DNA of 64,000 nt, taken from Pelomonas baiyunensis. Its GTDB lineage: Bacteria; Pseudomonadota; Gammaproteobacteria; Burkholderiales; Burkholderiaceae_C. Position numbers and translations under genes: made by a program. Positions 21,600 through 29,921 of this stretch are shown here, one piece after another; positions within the stretch are counted from its first letter, which is position 1, and every line of letters begins with the position of its first letter. The stretch covers positions 310,001 to 374,000 of the forward strand of contig NZ_JBIGIB010000001.1 of the NCBI RefSeq assembly GCF_043555935.1, written 5' to 3'. Below the pieces are notes generated by a model that saw only the letters and a list, made by a program, of their open reading frames with translations, searched no databases and had not been told where the DNA came from.

Positions 21600-22829
21600 A
21601 TGGCCAAGGAATACAAGGATTTGGTCGTCGGGTTGGATATTGGCACCGCCAAGATCATGGCCGTGGTGGCCGAGGTTTTGCCGGGCGGGGAATTGCGCAT
21701 CGCCGGCTTGGGCGTGGCGCCGTCCAACGGGCTCAAGCGTGGGGTGGTGGTGAATATCGACGCCACCGTGCAGTCCATCCAGCAGGCGCTGAAAGAGGCC
21801 GAAATGATGGCCGACTGCAAAATATCTCGGGTTTACACGGGGATCACTGGCAGCCATATCCGCGGCCAGAACTCCACCGGCATGGTCATCGTGCGGGACA
21901 AGGAGGTCACGCCGGTGGATGTGACCCGGGTCGTGGAAACCGCCAAGGCCATCAATATTCCGAACGACCAGCGGCTGTTGCTGGTGGAGCCGCAGGAATT
22001 TGTCATCGACGGGCATGAGGTCAAGGAGCCCATCGGCATGAGCGGCGGGCGACTGGAGGTGAAGGTCCATATCGTGACCGGCGCCCAAAGTGCCGCCGAA
22101 AACATCGTCAAGTGCGTGCGCCGCTGCGGTTTGGAAGTGGATCAGCTGGTTTTGAATCCCAGCGCCTCCAGCCATGCCGCGCTGACCGCCGACGAGCGCG
22201 ACCTGGGGGTGGCGCTGGTGGATATCGGCGCCGGCACCACGGATGTGGCGATATTTACCGGCGGCTCCATCCGCCATACCGCCGTGATCCCGATCGCCGG
22301 GGACCTGATCACCAGCGACATCGCCATGGCGCTGCGCACCCCGACCAAGGATGCCGAGGAGATCAAGGTCGAATATGGCGTGGCCAAGCAATTGCTGGCC
22401 GACCCGTCCGATCAGGTGGAAGTGCCCGGTTTGGGCGACCGCGGCCCGCGCATGTTGTCCAAGCAAGCCCTTGCCGGCGTGATTGAGCCGCGGGTCGAGG
22501 AAATCTTTTCCCTGGTGCACCAGGTCATCCGTGAAAGCGGATATGAGGAATTGCTGTCCAGCGGCATCGTGCTGACCGGCGGATCGGCCGTCATGCCGGG
22601 CATGGTGGAACTGGCCGAGGACATTTTCCTCAAACCGGTTCGGCGCGGTCTGCCCACCTATTCCGGGGCCCTGTATGACATGGTTGCCAACCCGCGTTCG
22701 GCCACTGTCATGGGGTTGCTGGAAGAAGCCCGGCTCTCGCGCAGCCGGGGTTTCAAGGCGGCACAGCAGGCGGGCTCGGTGCAAACCCTGCTCGGACGGG
22801 TCAAAGACTGGTTCATGGGGAATTTCTGA
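21600..22829 (+). CDS. ftsA: Cell division protein FtsA
   Basis: FtsA is the actin-like ATPase that ties FtsZ filaments to the membrane. The 409-residue protein has the phosphate-binding Gly-Leu-Asp-Ile-Gly-Thr-Ala-Lys at 11-18, Val-Asp-Ile-Gly-Ala-Gly-Thr-Thr-Asp near 207 and Leu-Thr-Gly-Gly-Ser-Ala near 325. The C-terminal amphipathic membrane helix (Leu-Leu-Gly-Arg-Val-Lys-Asp-Trp-Phe) is present. It starts 8 bases after ftsQ with a GAGGA ribosome site. Its codon use includes more AT-ending codons (for example ATT, TTG, ATA) than its neighbours, a mild difference. Confidence 0.97.
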   Translation: MAKEYKDLVVGLDIGTAKIMAVVAEVLPGGELRIAGLGVAPSNGLKRGVVVNIDATVQSIQQALKEAEMMADCKISRVYTGITGSHIRGQNSTGMVIVRDKEVTPVDVTRVVETAKAINIPNDQRLLLVEPQEFVIDGHEVKEPIGMSGGRLEVKVHIVTGAQSAAENIVKCVRRCGLEVDQLVLNPSASSHAALTADERDLGVALVDIGAGTTDVAIFTGGSIRHTAVIPIAGDLITSDIAMALRTPTKDAEEIKVEYGVAKQLLADPSDQVEVPGLGDRGPRMLSKQALAGVIEPRVEEIFSLVHQVIRESGYEELLSSGIVLTGGSAVMPGMVELAEDIFLKPVRRGLPTYSGALYDMVANPRSATVMGLLEEARLSRSRGFKAAQQAGSVQTLLGRVKDWFMGNF

Positions 22830-22911
22830 CCCCCAAAAACCACGAAAAAGTTGTTTCAGGAACTAGTCAACGTTTGTGTGCCCAAGGCACAATTGCAGTA
22901 GGAGGTTTGAT

Positions 22912-24153
22912 ATGCCCATCGAGATGATCGAAGAGTTTGACCAAGGCACCCAAATCAAGGTGATCGGGGTCGGTGGTGGCGGTGGTAACGCCGTGGACCA
23001 CATGATCGCCCAGGGCGTTCAAGGGGTTGAATTCATCTGCGCCAATACCGACGCGCAGGCGCTCAACCGCTCCAAGGCCGACCAATTGCTGCAATTGGGT
23101 TCCACCGGTCTGGGCGCTGGCGCCAAGCCCGAAATGGGCAAGGCCGCGGCCGAAGAAGCCGAAGCCCGCATCCGCGAATCCATCGCCGGCGCCAACATGC
23201 TGTTCATCACCGCCGGCATGGGCGGCGGCACGGGCACGGGCGCCGCGCCGGTGATCGCCCGCGTTGCCAAAGAAATGGGCATCCTGACGGTGGGCGTGGT
23301 CACCAAGCCGTTCGACTTCGAAGGCAACCGTCGCGCCAAGGCCGCCGATGCTGGTCTGGCCGAGCTGGAAGCCAACGTCGACTCGCTGATCGTCGTGCTG
23401 AACGACAAGCTGCTGGATGTGTTGGGCGACGACGTCACGCAAGATCAAGCCTTCGCGCACGCCAATGACGTGCTTAAGAACGCCGTTGGCGGCATTTCCG
23501 ACATCATTCACATCCCGGGCCTGGTGAACGTCGACTTTGAAGACGTCAAGACCGTGATGAGCGAGCCGGGCAAGGCCATGATGGGCACCGCCTCGGCCAC
23601 CGGTCCGGACCGTGCCGCCAAGGCTGCCGAAGCCGCCGTGGCCTGTCCGCTGCTGGAAGGCATCGACCTGTCCGGCGCGCGTGGCGTGCTGGTGCTGATC
23701 GCTGCCGGCCGCGCCAACTTCAAGCTGAGCGAGTCCAAGAACGCGATGAACGCCATCAAGCGTTACGCCTCGGAAGACGCGCACATCATTTACGGCACCG
23801 CCTACGACGAAAGCCTGGGCGACGCCCTGCGCGTGACCGTCATCGCCACGGGCCTGACGGCTGCGGGCCGCGCTCGCCAGCAAGCGCCGCTGCAAGTGGT
23901 GCAGACGCACCAGGTCGTGCGCACGGGTACCGACGGCATGCCGGTGCTGACGCAAGCCGTGGCTGTGGCGCCGCAAGCCGCTCCGCAAGGCGGCCATGTG
24001 GGCTTGGGCCTGGGCGATTTCGCCAGCAGCAACGTGCCCAGCGTGTGGCGCCATGGCCGTTCGGGCAGCGCCGCTGCCAAGGTGGAAGCCCTGTCGTCCA
24101 ACGGCATGGACGAAATCGAGATCCCGGCCTTCCTGCGCAAGCAAGCCGACTGA
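22912..24153 (+). CDS. ftsZ: Cell division protein FtsZ
   Basis: FtsZ is the tubulin-like GTPase that forms the division ring. The 413-residue protein has Gly-Gly-Gly-Gly-Asn-Ala near residue 24, the tubulin signature Gly-Gly-Gly-Thr-Gly-Thr-Gly at about 105-111, the T7 loop Asn-Val-Asp-Phe-Glu-Asp near 204, and the C-terminal peptide Glu-Ile-Glu-Ile-Pro-Ala-Phe-Leu-Arg that binds FtsA and ZipA. The ATG at 22912 is chosen over an upstream in-frame ATG at 22876 because a perfect AGGAGG lies at 22900-22905. The 82-base gap after ftsA is the largest in the cluster and may carry an extra promoter; no clear one was found. Confidence 0.98.
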   Translation: MPIEMIEEFDQGTQIKVIGVGGGGGNAVDHMIAQGVQGVEFICANTDAQALNRSKADQLLQLGSTGLGAGAKPEMGKAAAEEAEARIRESIAGANMLFITAGMGGGTGTGAAPVIARVAKEMGILTVGVVTKPFDFEGNRRAKAADAGLAELEANVDSLIVVLNDKLLDVLGDDVTQDQAFAHANDVLKNAVGGISDIIHIPGLVNVDFEDVKTVMSEPGKAMMGTASATGPDRAAKAAEAAVACPLLEGIDLSGARGVLVLIAAGRANFKLSESKNAMNAIKRYASEDAHIIYGTAYDESLGDALRVTVIATGLTAAGRARQQAPLQVVQTHQVVRTGTDGMPVLTQAVAVAPQAAPQGGHVGLGLGDFASSNVPSVWRHGRSGSAAAKVEALSSNGMDEIEIPAFLRKQAD

Positions 24154-24175
24154 TCTTCGCGAGCCTCCCTCCGCA

Positions 24176-24204
24176 AAAAGGCGAACCACCGGTTCGCCTT
24201 TTTT
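24176..24204. terminator. Bidirectional Rho-independent terminator after ftsZ
   Basis: A perfect 12-base-pair stem (24176-24187 paired with 24191-24202, core GGCGAACC/GGTTCGCC) with a 3-base loop is followed by a T run and preceded by an A run. It lies between the converging ends of ftsZ (24153) and the alpha/beta hydrolase gene (24211) and should stop transcription from both sides. It closes the dcw operon. Confidence 0.9.
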
Positions 24205-24210
24205 GTTTTT

Positions 24211-25104
24211 TCAATCCGCGCCCTGCGGCAATGCCGGGTGGCGGTCTCGCGCAGGCGGCGAGACCACGCTCACGGGCCGATGGCGAGTGATGAACTCGAC
24301 GGCGCGCGCGATCACGTTCGCGTCCTGCAGCAGGCGCCGGTGCCCGAGGCCCGAGACGGCCTCCAGCACCGAGCCCGGCCAGGTCTCGTGCAGAGCCTGT
24401 GAGGCGCTGAACGGCACGGTGCGGTCCTCCCGGTCGTGCACGATCAGCGCCGCGTGGCGCAGGCCCGGCTGCAGAGCGGGCAGGTCGGCCTGTGCCAGCG
24501 GCCCGCCGATGAAACCCTCCACCCAGGCCAGCCAGGCGGCTTGCTCGGCCGGCCCCAGTCCATGGGCGCGGGCCAGGCCTTGCACCACGGGTGTTAGCGA
24601 CGACGGGCCGGCCAGGTGCACGCTGCAGGCCAGGCGCAATGCCGGCAGCTGGGCCAGGGCGAGCAAGGCGGCAGCCGACCCCATGGAATGACCCACTACG
24701 GCGTGCACAGGGCCCTCGGCCTTCAACACGGCCTGCAGCGCTCGGCCTGCATGCACCACGCTGGCAGTGTGGCCGCCGGACTCCCCGTGGCCGGGCAGGT
24801 CGAACAGCGTGACGGACAGGCCGGCTGCAAGCAAGGGCGGCACCCAGCCGAGCAGGTGGGCGCCCCGGCTGTTCCAGCCGTGCACCAGCACCACGCGCGG
24901 CCCCTGGCCCCAGCGCCACCGTGCGAGCTTGAGCCCCTCGTGGCGCAGCGGCGGCGCCGCGGCCGGAGTGAGCGCCGCTTGCTCCGCCGCGGTCAGCGCC
25001 ACTCGATCGGGCGCCGAGAACGCGTGGCGGGCTGCGGCCAGGCGCCCGTTGTCCAGCGCGTGGGACGGGTGCGGCAGGGCGGACGGCGAGGTCAATGCAG
25101 TCAT
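24211..25104 (-). CDS. Alpha/beta hydrolase family protein
   Basis: The 297-residue soluble protein has the alpha/beta-hydrolase core from about residue 68: Val-Leu-Val-His-Gly-Trp (oxyanion loop, 72-77), Asp-Leu-Pro-Gly-His-Gly (102-107) and the nucleophile elbow Gly-His-Ser140-Met-Gly. The acid is probably Asp227 and the His is His255 (Gly-Leu-Gly-His). It likely hydrolyses an ester, but the substrate is unknown. The start at 25104 is chosen because the open frame above it runs through the SDR gene. It lies 17 bases after the SDR gene on the same strand, so both are probably controlled by the divergent TetR protein. Confidence 0.85.
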   Translation of the reverse strand: MTALTSPSALPHPSHALDNGRLAAARHAFSAPDRVALTAAEQAALTPAAAPPLRHEGLKLARWRWGQGPRVVLVHGWNSRGAHLLGWVPPLLAAGLSVTLFDLPGHGESGGHTASVVHAGRALQAVLKAEGPVHAVVGHSMGSAAALLALAQLPALRLACSVHLAGPSSLTPVVQGLARAHGLGPAEQAAWLAWVEGFIGGPLAQADLPALQPGLRHAALIVHDREDRTVPFSASQALHETWPGSVLEAVSGLGHRRLLQDANVIARAVEFITRHRPVSVVSPPARDRHPALPQGAD

Positions 25105-25121
25105 GGCGGCCTCGCGTGCGG

Positions 25122-25817
25122 TCAGCCCAGGTAGGCCGCAGTCGGGGCGGACAGGCTCTGCTTCACCTGCCGGCTGATCTCGTCGGCCAGCACCTCCGGC
25201 GCGCCCTCGGCCACGCCTTGCAAGGCCAGCCGGGCCACGTCGGCGGGCGCGGTCTTGGGTCCGTCCATGCCGCGGGCCATGTCGGTGTCCATGTAGCCCA
25301 CGTGCAGGTTGGTGACTTGCGTGCCCTGGCCCCGCAACTCCTGCCGCAAGCCATTGCTCAAGGCCCACGCCGCCGCCTTGGAGGCGCTGTAGGTGGCCAG
25401 CGCCGGCAGCGTCAGCCAACTCAGCACCGACAGCACGTTGAGCACTGCGCCACCGCCGTTGCCCCACAGCACCGGCGCAAACGCCCGCGTCAGGGCCCAG
25501 GGGCCGAAGAAGTTGGTGTCCAACTCGGCGCGGGCGATGGCCATGCCGTCATCCGCCAGCAGGCGGCCGTGGCCGGCAATGCCGGCGTTGTTGATGAGCA
25601 GCGTGACGTCGGTGCAGCGTGCAGCCGCGGCCGCGACTTGGGCGGCGTCGGTCACATCCAGCACCACCGGCACCAGGCGGGGCAGGTTCAACGCAGATGG
25701 GTCGCGGGCGGCGGCGTACACCTTGGCCGCGCCGGCGGCCAGGGCGGCGTCCACGAAAGCACGGCCCAGGCCGCGATTGGCGCCTGTGATGAAGACAACG
25801 GCGTTCTGGAGTTGCAT
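25122..25817 (-). CDS. SDR family oxidoreductase
   Basis: A classical short-chain dehydrogenase of 231 residues: cofactor loop Thr-Gly-Ala-Asn-Arg-Gly-Leu-Gly (11-18), Asn-Asn-Ala-Gly (76-79), catalytic Ser130, Tyr143 and Lys147 (Tyr-Ser-Ala-Ser-Lys). Arg and Asp positions after the first strand do not settle NAD against NADP. The start at 25817 gives the usual N-terminus; the frame extends upstream into the operator region. It is transcribed away from the TetR gene at 25976 with a perfect inverted repeat between them, the usual arrangement of an SDR gene repressed by its neighbour. The substrate is unknown. Confidence 0.9.
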   Translation of the reverse strand: MQLQNAVVFITGANRGLGRAFVDAALAAGAAKVYAAARDPSALNLPRLVPVVLDVTDAAQVAAAAARCTDVTLLINNAGIAGHGRLLADDGMAIARAELDTNFFGPWALTRAFAPVLWGNGGGAVLNVLSVLSWLTLPALATYSASKAAAWALSNGLRQELRGQGTQVTNLHVGYMDTDMARGMDGPKTAPADVARLALQGVAEGAPEVLADEISRQVKQSLSAPTAAYLG

Positions 25818-25870
25818 GGGGCGGGATTCCTTGAAGGGGTGCGTGGTGGAGGGGCGACCGACTTTTATTG

Positions 25871-25910
25871 ATGTTGGTCGACATGAATAAATATAAATGT
25901 CGACCAACAT
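25871..25910. promoter_or_regulatory. Perfect 14-base inverted repeat, likely TetR operator
   Basis: ATGTTGGTCGACAT at 25871-25884 is repeated in reverse complement as ATGTCGACCAACAT at 25897-25910, with a 12-base AT-rich spacer. It is centred between the divergent SDR gene (start 25817) and TetR gene (start 25976). Each arm also contains the palindrome GTCGAC. The AT-rich spacer could hold the -10 boxes of both promoters. A perfect repeat of this length by chance is very unlikely; binding by the adjacent regulator is inferred. Confidence 0.8.
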
Positions 25911-25975
25911 ATAAAATTCGTCAGGCCACCCCGGCAAAGCCCCATCCCGCCCAGGACATCGACCAGGACATCGCC

Positions 25976-26539
25976 ATGAAGGTCAGCCGCGCCCAAGCCG
26001 AAGAGAACCGCGAACGCATCCTCGACAACGCAGCCCAGCTGTTCCGCGAGCGCGGGTTCGACGGCATCGGGCTGAACGACCTGATGCAGGCCGCCGGCCT
26101 CACGCGCGGAGGCTTCTACGGGCACTTCGCGTCCAAGGACGATCTCGCTGCGCAGGCCTGCGCGCGAGCGCTGCAACGCAACCGCGAGCAATGGCAGCAG
26201 CAGCCCGACCGCAGCCTGGCGGCCTGGGTGCAAACCTACCTGTCCGACGCCCACCGCGACCACCGCGGCGAGGGCTGCGGCCTTGCCGCGTTGGCGGGAG
26301 ACGCGGCCCGCGGCGGCCCGGCCGTGCGTGAGGTGTTTGGCGAGGGGGTACAGAGCCTGGTGGCAGCCTTGCAGGCCCAGATGCCCGCTGCCGATGCCGC
26401 TGCACGGCGCGGCCAGGCGCTGGCGATGCTGTCGACGATGGTGGGTGCCTTGTTGCTGTCGCGTGCGGTGGCCGACGAGGACCTGTCGCGCGAGTTGCGC
26501 GAGGCCGCCCGCGAGCACCTGCCCATCTCCGTGGACTGA
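25976..26539 (+). CDS. TetR/AcrR family transcriptional regulator
   Basis: The 187-residue protein has an N-terminal helix-turn-helix: Arg-Ile-Leu-Asp-Asn-Ala-Ala-Gln-Leu-Phe-Arg-Glu-Arg-Gly-Phe, then Leu-Met-Gln-Ala-Ala-Gly-Leu-Thr-Arg-Gly-Gly-Phe-Tyr-Gly-His-Phe. The rest is a helical ligand-binding domain with Cys and Gly-rich segments (Gly-Cys-Gly-Leu-Ala-Ala-Leu). The ATG at 25976 starts the protein just before the first helix. It probably represses itself and the divergent SDR/hydrolase genes through the inverted repeat at 25871-25910. The ligand is unknown. Confidence 0.92.
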   Translation: MKVSRAQAEENRERILDNAAQLFRERGFDGIGLNDLMQAAGLTRGGFYGHFASKDDLAAQACARALQRNREQWQQQPDRSLAAWVQTYLSDAHRDHRGEGCGLAALAGDAARGGPAVREVFGEGVQSLVAALQAQMPAADAAARRGQALAMLSTMVGALLLSRAVADEDLSRELREAAREHLPISVD

Positions 26540-26660
26540 CACCGCCGGCGCTCCTGCCGAACGGTCATATGCACGGCCCTGAGCGGTGATGCGCCGCTCG
26601 AATGCGCCGACCCCCTGTGGCATGCTGGTCGGATGACCTGGCCCCTTCGTTCCTCACGCC

Positions 26661-28673
26661 ATGCTTGACCTGTCGGCGCTGCTGAAGCGCGGGCTGAGCC
26701 TGCTGTGGTGCGCGTTGTTCGCCCTGTTCGCGTGCAGCCTGCCTGCACACGCGCAGCGCCTGCCGCAGCCCACGGCGCCATTGGCCGATTCGGAGGCGGC
26801 GAAGGTCGAGTTGGCCACGCGGGCCTGGACCCGCGACCAACTGGAGGCCTGGTGGGCGGGCTTGCGTTCGCACGCCACCGTGGGCGGCGACCTGCTGGAC
26901 CTGCCGGACGACCTGCTGCCGCCGCCGGCGGACGGCGCCTGGCAGCCGGTGGCGATGCCGGACGTGCAGAGCCGACCCAGCGCCGCCGTGCTGCCCCAGG
27001 GCAGCGCGTTCGAGATGCGCTGGTACCGGGTGCACGTGCCTTTTGGGGGCGAGACGCCGCAGGCGCTGTACCTGCCGCGGCTGGTGACGCTGTCGGCCGC
27101 GGTGCTGGTACGCACGCCGCAGGGCTGGCGGGTGCTGCTGGACAACCAACCCGCCGAGCGCGAGCAGTGGGTGCAGCCGGTCTGGCTGCCGTTGCCGGGC
27201 GTGGTGGCCGAAGGGCTGGACCTGGTGGTGGCCCTGCCGGTGCCGGCGGGCAGCTACCACGCGGTCAGCCGCATCTGGGTCGGGCCGCGCGATGTGCTGG
27301 AAAAGCGCTGGATGTGGCGGGTGCGTGCCCAGTCGGGCCTGCCTCAGGCGGTCAGCCTGACGCTGGTGGTGCTCGGGCTCTTTGCCACCATGCTGTGGCT
27401 GCGCCGGCCGGAGGACTCGATCTACGGCTTGTTCGCGCTGGGCGCAGCAGCCTGGATGGTGCGCAACCTGCACTACTACGTCACGCCGCCGCATTCGCAG
27501 GGCGGGCAGGACTGGTTCTGGTGGGCGGCGCACGCGTCCATGGGCTGGGTGATGCTGAGCGCGCTGCTGTTCGCGTTCCGGTTTGCAAGCCGGCGCTGGG
27601 TGGCGCTGGAACGGCTGCTGGTGGTCAGTGTGGTGCTGGTCAGCCTGGTCAGCATGCCGCTGTGGCTGCGGCAGCTGGACATGGTGGTGCTGCAGTACGC
27701 CGTGACCGCTGGCGTGGGCGCACTGGGCATGGCGTGGCTGGTGCACCTGGCGTGGCGTGAGGGCCAGCCGGAGCTCCGGGTCATGGCCGGGGCGATGCTG
27801 TTTGCGCTGGTGTTGGGCGGGCATGACCTGGCCGTGCTGGCCGGCTGGGCCTGGCCTGAGCACATCTACCTGATGCCCTGCGCCACGCTGGCCGTGATGC
27901 TGAGCTGCCTGTACGCCGTGCAACGGCGGTACGTGGTGGCGGTGGAGCAGGTGCAGGCCCAGAACAGCCAACTGCAGGAAGACCTGGACGAGCAGGTGTC
28001 GGTGATGCAGGCGCAGAACGCGCAGTTGCGTGAAGCCGAGCGCCAGCAGGCGCTGCTGCTGGAACGCCAGCGCATCATGGCCGACATGCACGACGGGCTG
28101 GGCTCCTCCCTGCTGTCGGCCCTGGTGGCGGTGGAGCAGGGCCACATGTCGCACGAGCAGGTGGTGGAGGTGCTGCGCGAGTGCGTGGACGACCTGCGCC
28201 TGGTGATCGATTCCCTGGAGCCTGTGGGGCATGACCTCGTTTCTCTGCTGGCCACCATGCGCTACCGCCTGGGCAAGCGGCTGCAAACGGGCGGCCTCAA
28301 GCTCGACTGGGACGTGCAAGACCTGCCCCCGCTGCCCTGGCTGGAGCCGCCGGACGCCTTGCACGTGCTGCGGCTGATGCAGGAGGCGTTGAACAACGTG
28401 GTCAAGCACGCGCGGGCCAGCCGCGTGCGCCTGGTCACGCGCGACCACGGCAGCTATGTCGAGATCCGCGTCGAAGACGATGGCCTGGGCTTCGACCTGA
28501 AGGACGTGCAGCACGGCCGGGGCCTGAAGAGCCAGATCAAGCGCGCCCAGCGCCTGGGCGGCAAGCTGCGGGTCGACACCTCGCCCGGGCATGGCACGCG
28601 GTTGTCGCTGCGCCTGCCGGTGCAGCGCCGCGCGGGGGGCACATCCCCTCAAAACCCGCAAGGGGCGGCCTGA
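26661..28673 (+). CDS. Membrane sensor histidine kinase (7TM-DISM-like, HisKA_3 type), orphan
   Basis: The 670-residue protein has a signal peptide or first helix (about 10-31, ending Ala-His-Ala), an extracytoplasmic domain to about 225 and then about seven membrane helices to about 420. A short coiled coil rich in Gln and Glu (about 430-470) leads to a NarX/DesK-type kinase core. The phospho-accepting His is His477 in Met-Ala-Asp-Met-His-Asp-Gly-Leu-Gly. The N box is Glu-Ala-Leu-Asn-Asn-Val-Val-Lys-His, and the G box reads Glu-Asp-Asp-Gly-Leu-Gly-Phe. The layout fits 7TMR-DISM sensors of extracellular carbohydrate or other small ligands. No response regulator gene is next to it; it ends 18 bases before lpxC. 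Confidence 0.85.
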   Translation: MLDLSALLKRGLSLLWCALFALFACSLPAHAQRLPQPTAPLADSEAAKVELATRAWTRDQLEAWWAGLRSHATVGGDLLDLPDDLLPPPADGAWQPVAMPDVQSRPSAAVLPQGSAFEMRWYRVHVPFGGETPQALYLPRLVTLSAAVLVRTPQGWRVLLDNQPAEREQWVQPVWLPLPGVVAEGLDLVVALPVPAGSYHAVSRIWVGPRDVLEKRWMWRVRAQSGLPQAVSLTLVVLGLFATMLWLRRPEDSIYGLFALGAAAWMVRNLHYYVTPPHSQGGQDWFWWAAHASMGWVMLSALLFAFRFASRRWVALERLLVVSVVLVSLVSMPLWLRQLDMVVLQYAVTAGVGALGMAWLVHLAWREGQPELRVMAGAMLFALVLGGHDLAVLAGWAWPEHIYLMPCATLAVMLSCLYAVQRRYVVAVEQVQAQNSQLQEDLDEQVSVMQAQNAQLREAERQQALLLERQRIMADMHDGLGSSLLSALVAVEQGHMSHEQVVEVLRECVDDLRLVIDSLEPVGHDLVSLLATMRYRLGKRLQTGGLKLDWDVQDLPPLPWLEPPDALHVLRLMQEALNNVVKHARASRVRLVTRDHGSYVEIRVEDDGLGFDLKDVQHGRGLKSQIKRAQRLGGKLRVDTSPGHGTRLSLRLPVQRRAGGTSPQNPQGAA

Positions 28674-28678
28674 TCCGG

Positions 28679-28691
28679 GACAATCCGGGGC
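28679..28691 (+). promoter_or_regulatory. -10 box of a likely leaderless lpxC transcript
   Basis: GACAAT at 28679-28684 is followed by 7 bases (CCGGGGC) and then the lpxC ATG. A -10 box here would start transcription at or next to the ATG, and no Shine-Dalgarno sequence is present. The same 7-base layout occurs before the genes at 31915 and 40029. Confidence 0.5.
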
Positions 28692-29627
28692 ATGGTCAAG
28701 CAACGCACCCTCAAGTCCCTCACGCGGGCCGTCGGCGTGGGCATCCACAGCGGTCAAAAAGTTGAACTGACCCTGCGGCCCGCTCCGGTCAACACGGGCC
28801 TGGTGTTTCGCCGTGTGGACCTGTGCCCGCCGGTCGACATTCCGGTCGGCGTGACGTCGGTCAGCGACACCCGCATGGCCACCACCATCAGCCCGGGCGG
28901 TGACCCCGGTGCGCCGAAGGTCCAGACCATCGAGCACCTGCTGTCGGCCTGCGCCGGGCTGGGGCTGGACAACCTGTTCATCGACATCAACGCCGACGAG
29001 GTGCCCGTCCTCGACGGCTCCGCCGCCAGCTTCGTGTTCCTGCTGCAGTCGGCCGGCATCGTCATGCAAGACGCGCCCAAACGCTTCCTGAAGGTCAAGA
29101 AACCGGTGGAAGTGCGCCAGGGCGAGGGCAAACGGCTGATGTGGGCCCGGCTGGAACCGCACCACGGCTACACCCTGAGTTTCGAGATCGAGTTCGACAA
29201 CCCGGCCGTTGCCGCCACGGGCAGCCAGTACGTGTTCGACATGGGCTCCGGCGCCTACAAGAAAGACATTGCCCGCGCCCGCACCTTTGGCATGACGGCC
29301 GACATCGACCTCATGCGCTCGCGCGGCCTCACGCTCGGCGGCTCGATGGACAACGCCATCGTGGTGGACGACTACAAGGTGCTCAACGCCGACGGCCTGC
29401 GCTATGACGACGAGTTCGTGAAGCACAAGATCCTGGATGCCATTGGCGACATGCACGTGGCCGGCATGCCGCTGCTGGCGGCCTACACCTCCTTCAAGGG
29501 CGGGCACGCCCTGAACAACAAGCTGCTGCGGGCATTGCTGGCCGACGAGTCGGCCTACGAGGTGGTGAGCTTCGACAGCGAACGCGACGCGCCCAAGGGC
29601 TTCGCCGAGCTGGCCCCGGCCTGGTAA
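28692..29627 (+). CDS. lpxC: UDP-3-O-acyl-N-acetylglucosamine deacetylase LpxC
   Basis: LpxC removes the acetyl group in the committed step of lipid A synthesis. The 311-residue zinc enzyme has the ligands His82 (Glu-His-Leu-Leu-Ser-Ala), His245 and Asp249 (Lys-His-Lys-Ile-Leu-Asp-Ala-Ile-Gly-Asp), and the N-terminal Lys-Gln-Arg-Thr-Leu-Lys with Gly-Val-Gly-Ile-His-Ser-Gly. In many proteobacteria lpxC follows ftsZ directly; here about 4.5 kb carrying a hydrolase, SDR, TetR and kinase genes lie between them. Confidence 0.97.
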   Translation: MVKQRTLKSLTRAVGVGIHSGQKVELTLRPAPVNTGLVFRRVDLCPPVDIPVGVTSVSDTRMATTISPGGDPGAPKVQTIEHLLSACAGLGLDNLFIDINADEVPVLDGSAASFVFLLQSAGIVMQDAPKRFLKVKKPVEVRQGEGKRLMWARLEPHHGYTLSFEIEFDNPAVAATGSQYVFDMGSGAYKKDIARARTFGMTADIDLMRSRGLTLGGSMDNAIVVDDYKVLNADGLRYDDEFVKHKILDAIGDMHVAGMPLLAAYTSFKGGHALNNKLLRALLADESAYEVVSFDSERDAPKGFAELAPAW

Positions 29628-29639
29628 GGAAACGCGCCG

Positions 29640-29825
29640 ATGTTCATCGCACGTCTGGTGGTGGGCTTGCTGCTGTTTGCAGCGGTGGTGTGCTTCGCGA
29701 TGTCCATCGCCACCGGTCAGGCCCGCTGGCGGCGGCTGGGGCTCATCATCATGAAGTGGACCTTGCTGGCCGGCTTCGCCTTCTTCGCGGTGCTCATCCT
29801 GGAGCGCTTAGCGCTGTTGCTGTGA
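29640..29825 (+). CDS. Small two-helix membrane protein downstream of lpxC
   Basis: The 61-residue protein is predicted to cross the membrane twice (about residues 4-24 and 37-60) with a short basic loop Gln-Ala-Arg-Trp-Arg-Arg between them. It starts 12 bases after lpxC with an AAGGAAA ribosome site, so it is probably co-transcribed with lpxC. No function can be assigned. Its TGA stop lies in the first, diverged unit of an 11-base tandem repeat. Confidence 0.75.
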   Translation: MFIARLVVGLLLFAAVVCFAMSIATGQARWRRLGLIIMKWTLLAGFAFFAVLILERLALLL

Positions 29826-29877
29826 GCCGGCCCTGAGCCGGGGGTGAGCCGGGGGTGAGCCGGGGGTGAGCCGGGGG
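29823..29877. repeat. Tandem 11-base repeat (TGAGCCGGGGG)n
   Basis: Four exact copies of TGAGCCGGGGG run from 29834 to 29877, with a diverged copy before them at 29823-29833 that contains the stop codon of the small membrane protein. A partial copy at 29878 enters the terminator hairpin. As an 11-base unit next to a stop codon it may change copy number by slippage without affecting the protein. Confidence 0.95.
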
Positions 29878-29908
29878 TGAGGCGCCCCGCCGTGCTTGGG
29901 GCGCCTCA
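29878..29908. terminator. Perfect hairpin between converging genes, probable terminator
   Basis: TGAGGCGCCCC at 29878-29888 pairs perfectly with 29898-29908 around a 9-base loop. It lies between the converging ends of the small membrane protein (29825) and the M32 carboxypeptidase (29922). There is no T run, so termination efficiency is uncertain. Confidence 0.6.
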
Positions 29909-29921
29909 GGTCGCGTCGGCG

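Noticed and set aside
26565..29507. A 980-codon minus-strand frame opposite the sensor kinase and lpxC
   Set aside because: It mirrors two clear plus-strand genes, has no domain signs and no plausible start signal.
29823..29877. The tandem repeat as a CRISPR array
   Set aside because: Units are 11 bases long with no spacers; CRISPR repeats are longer and separated by unique spacers. No array was seen elsewhere.
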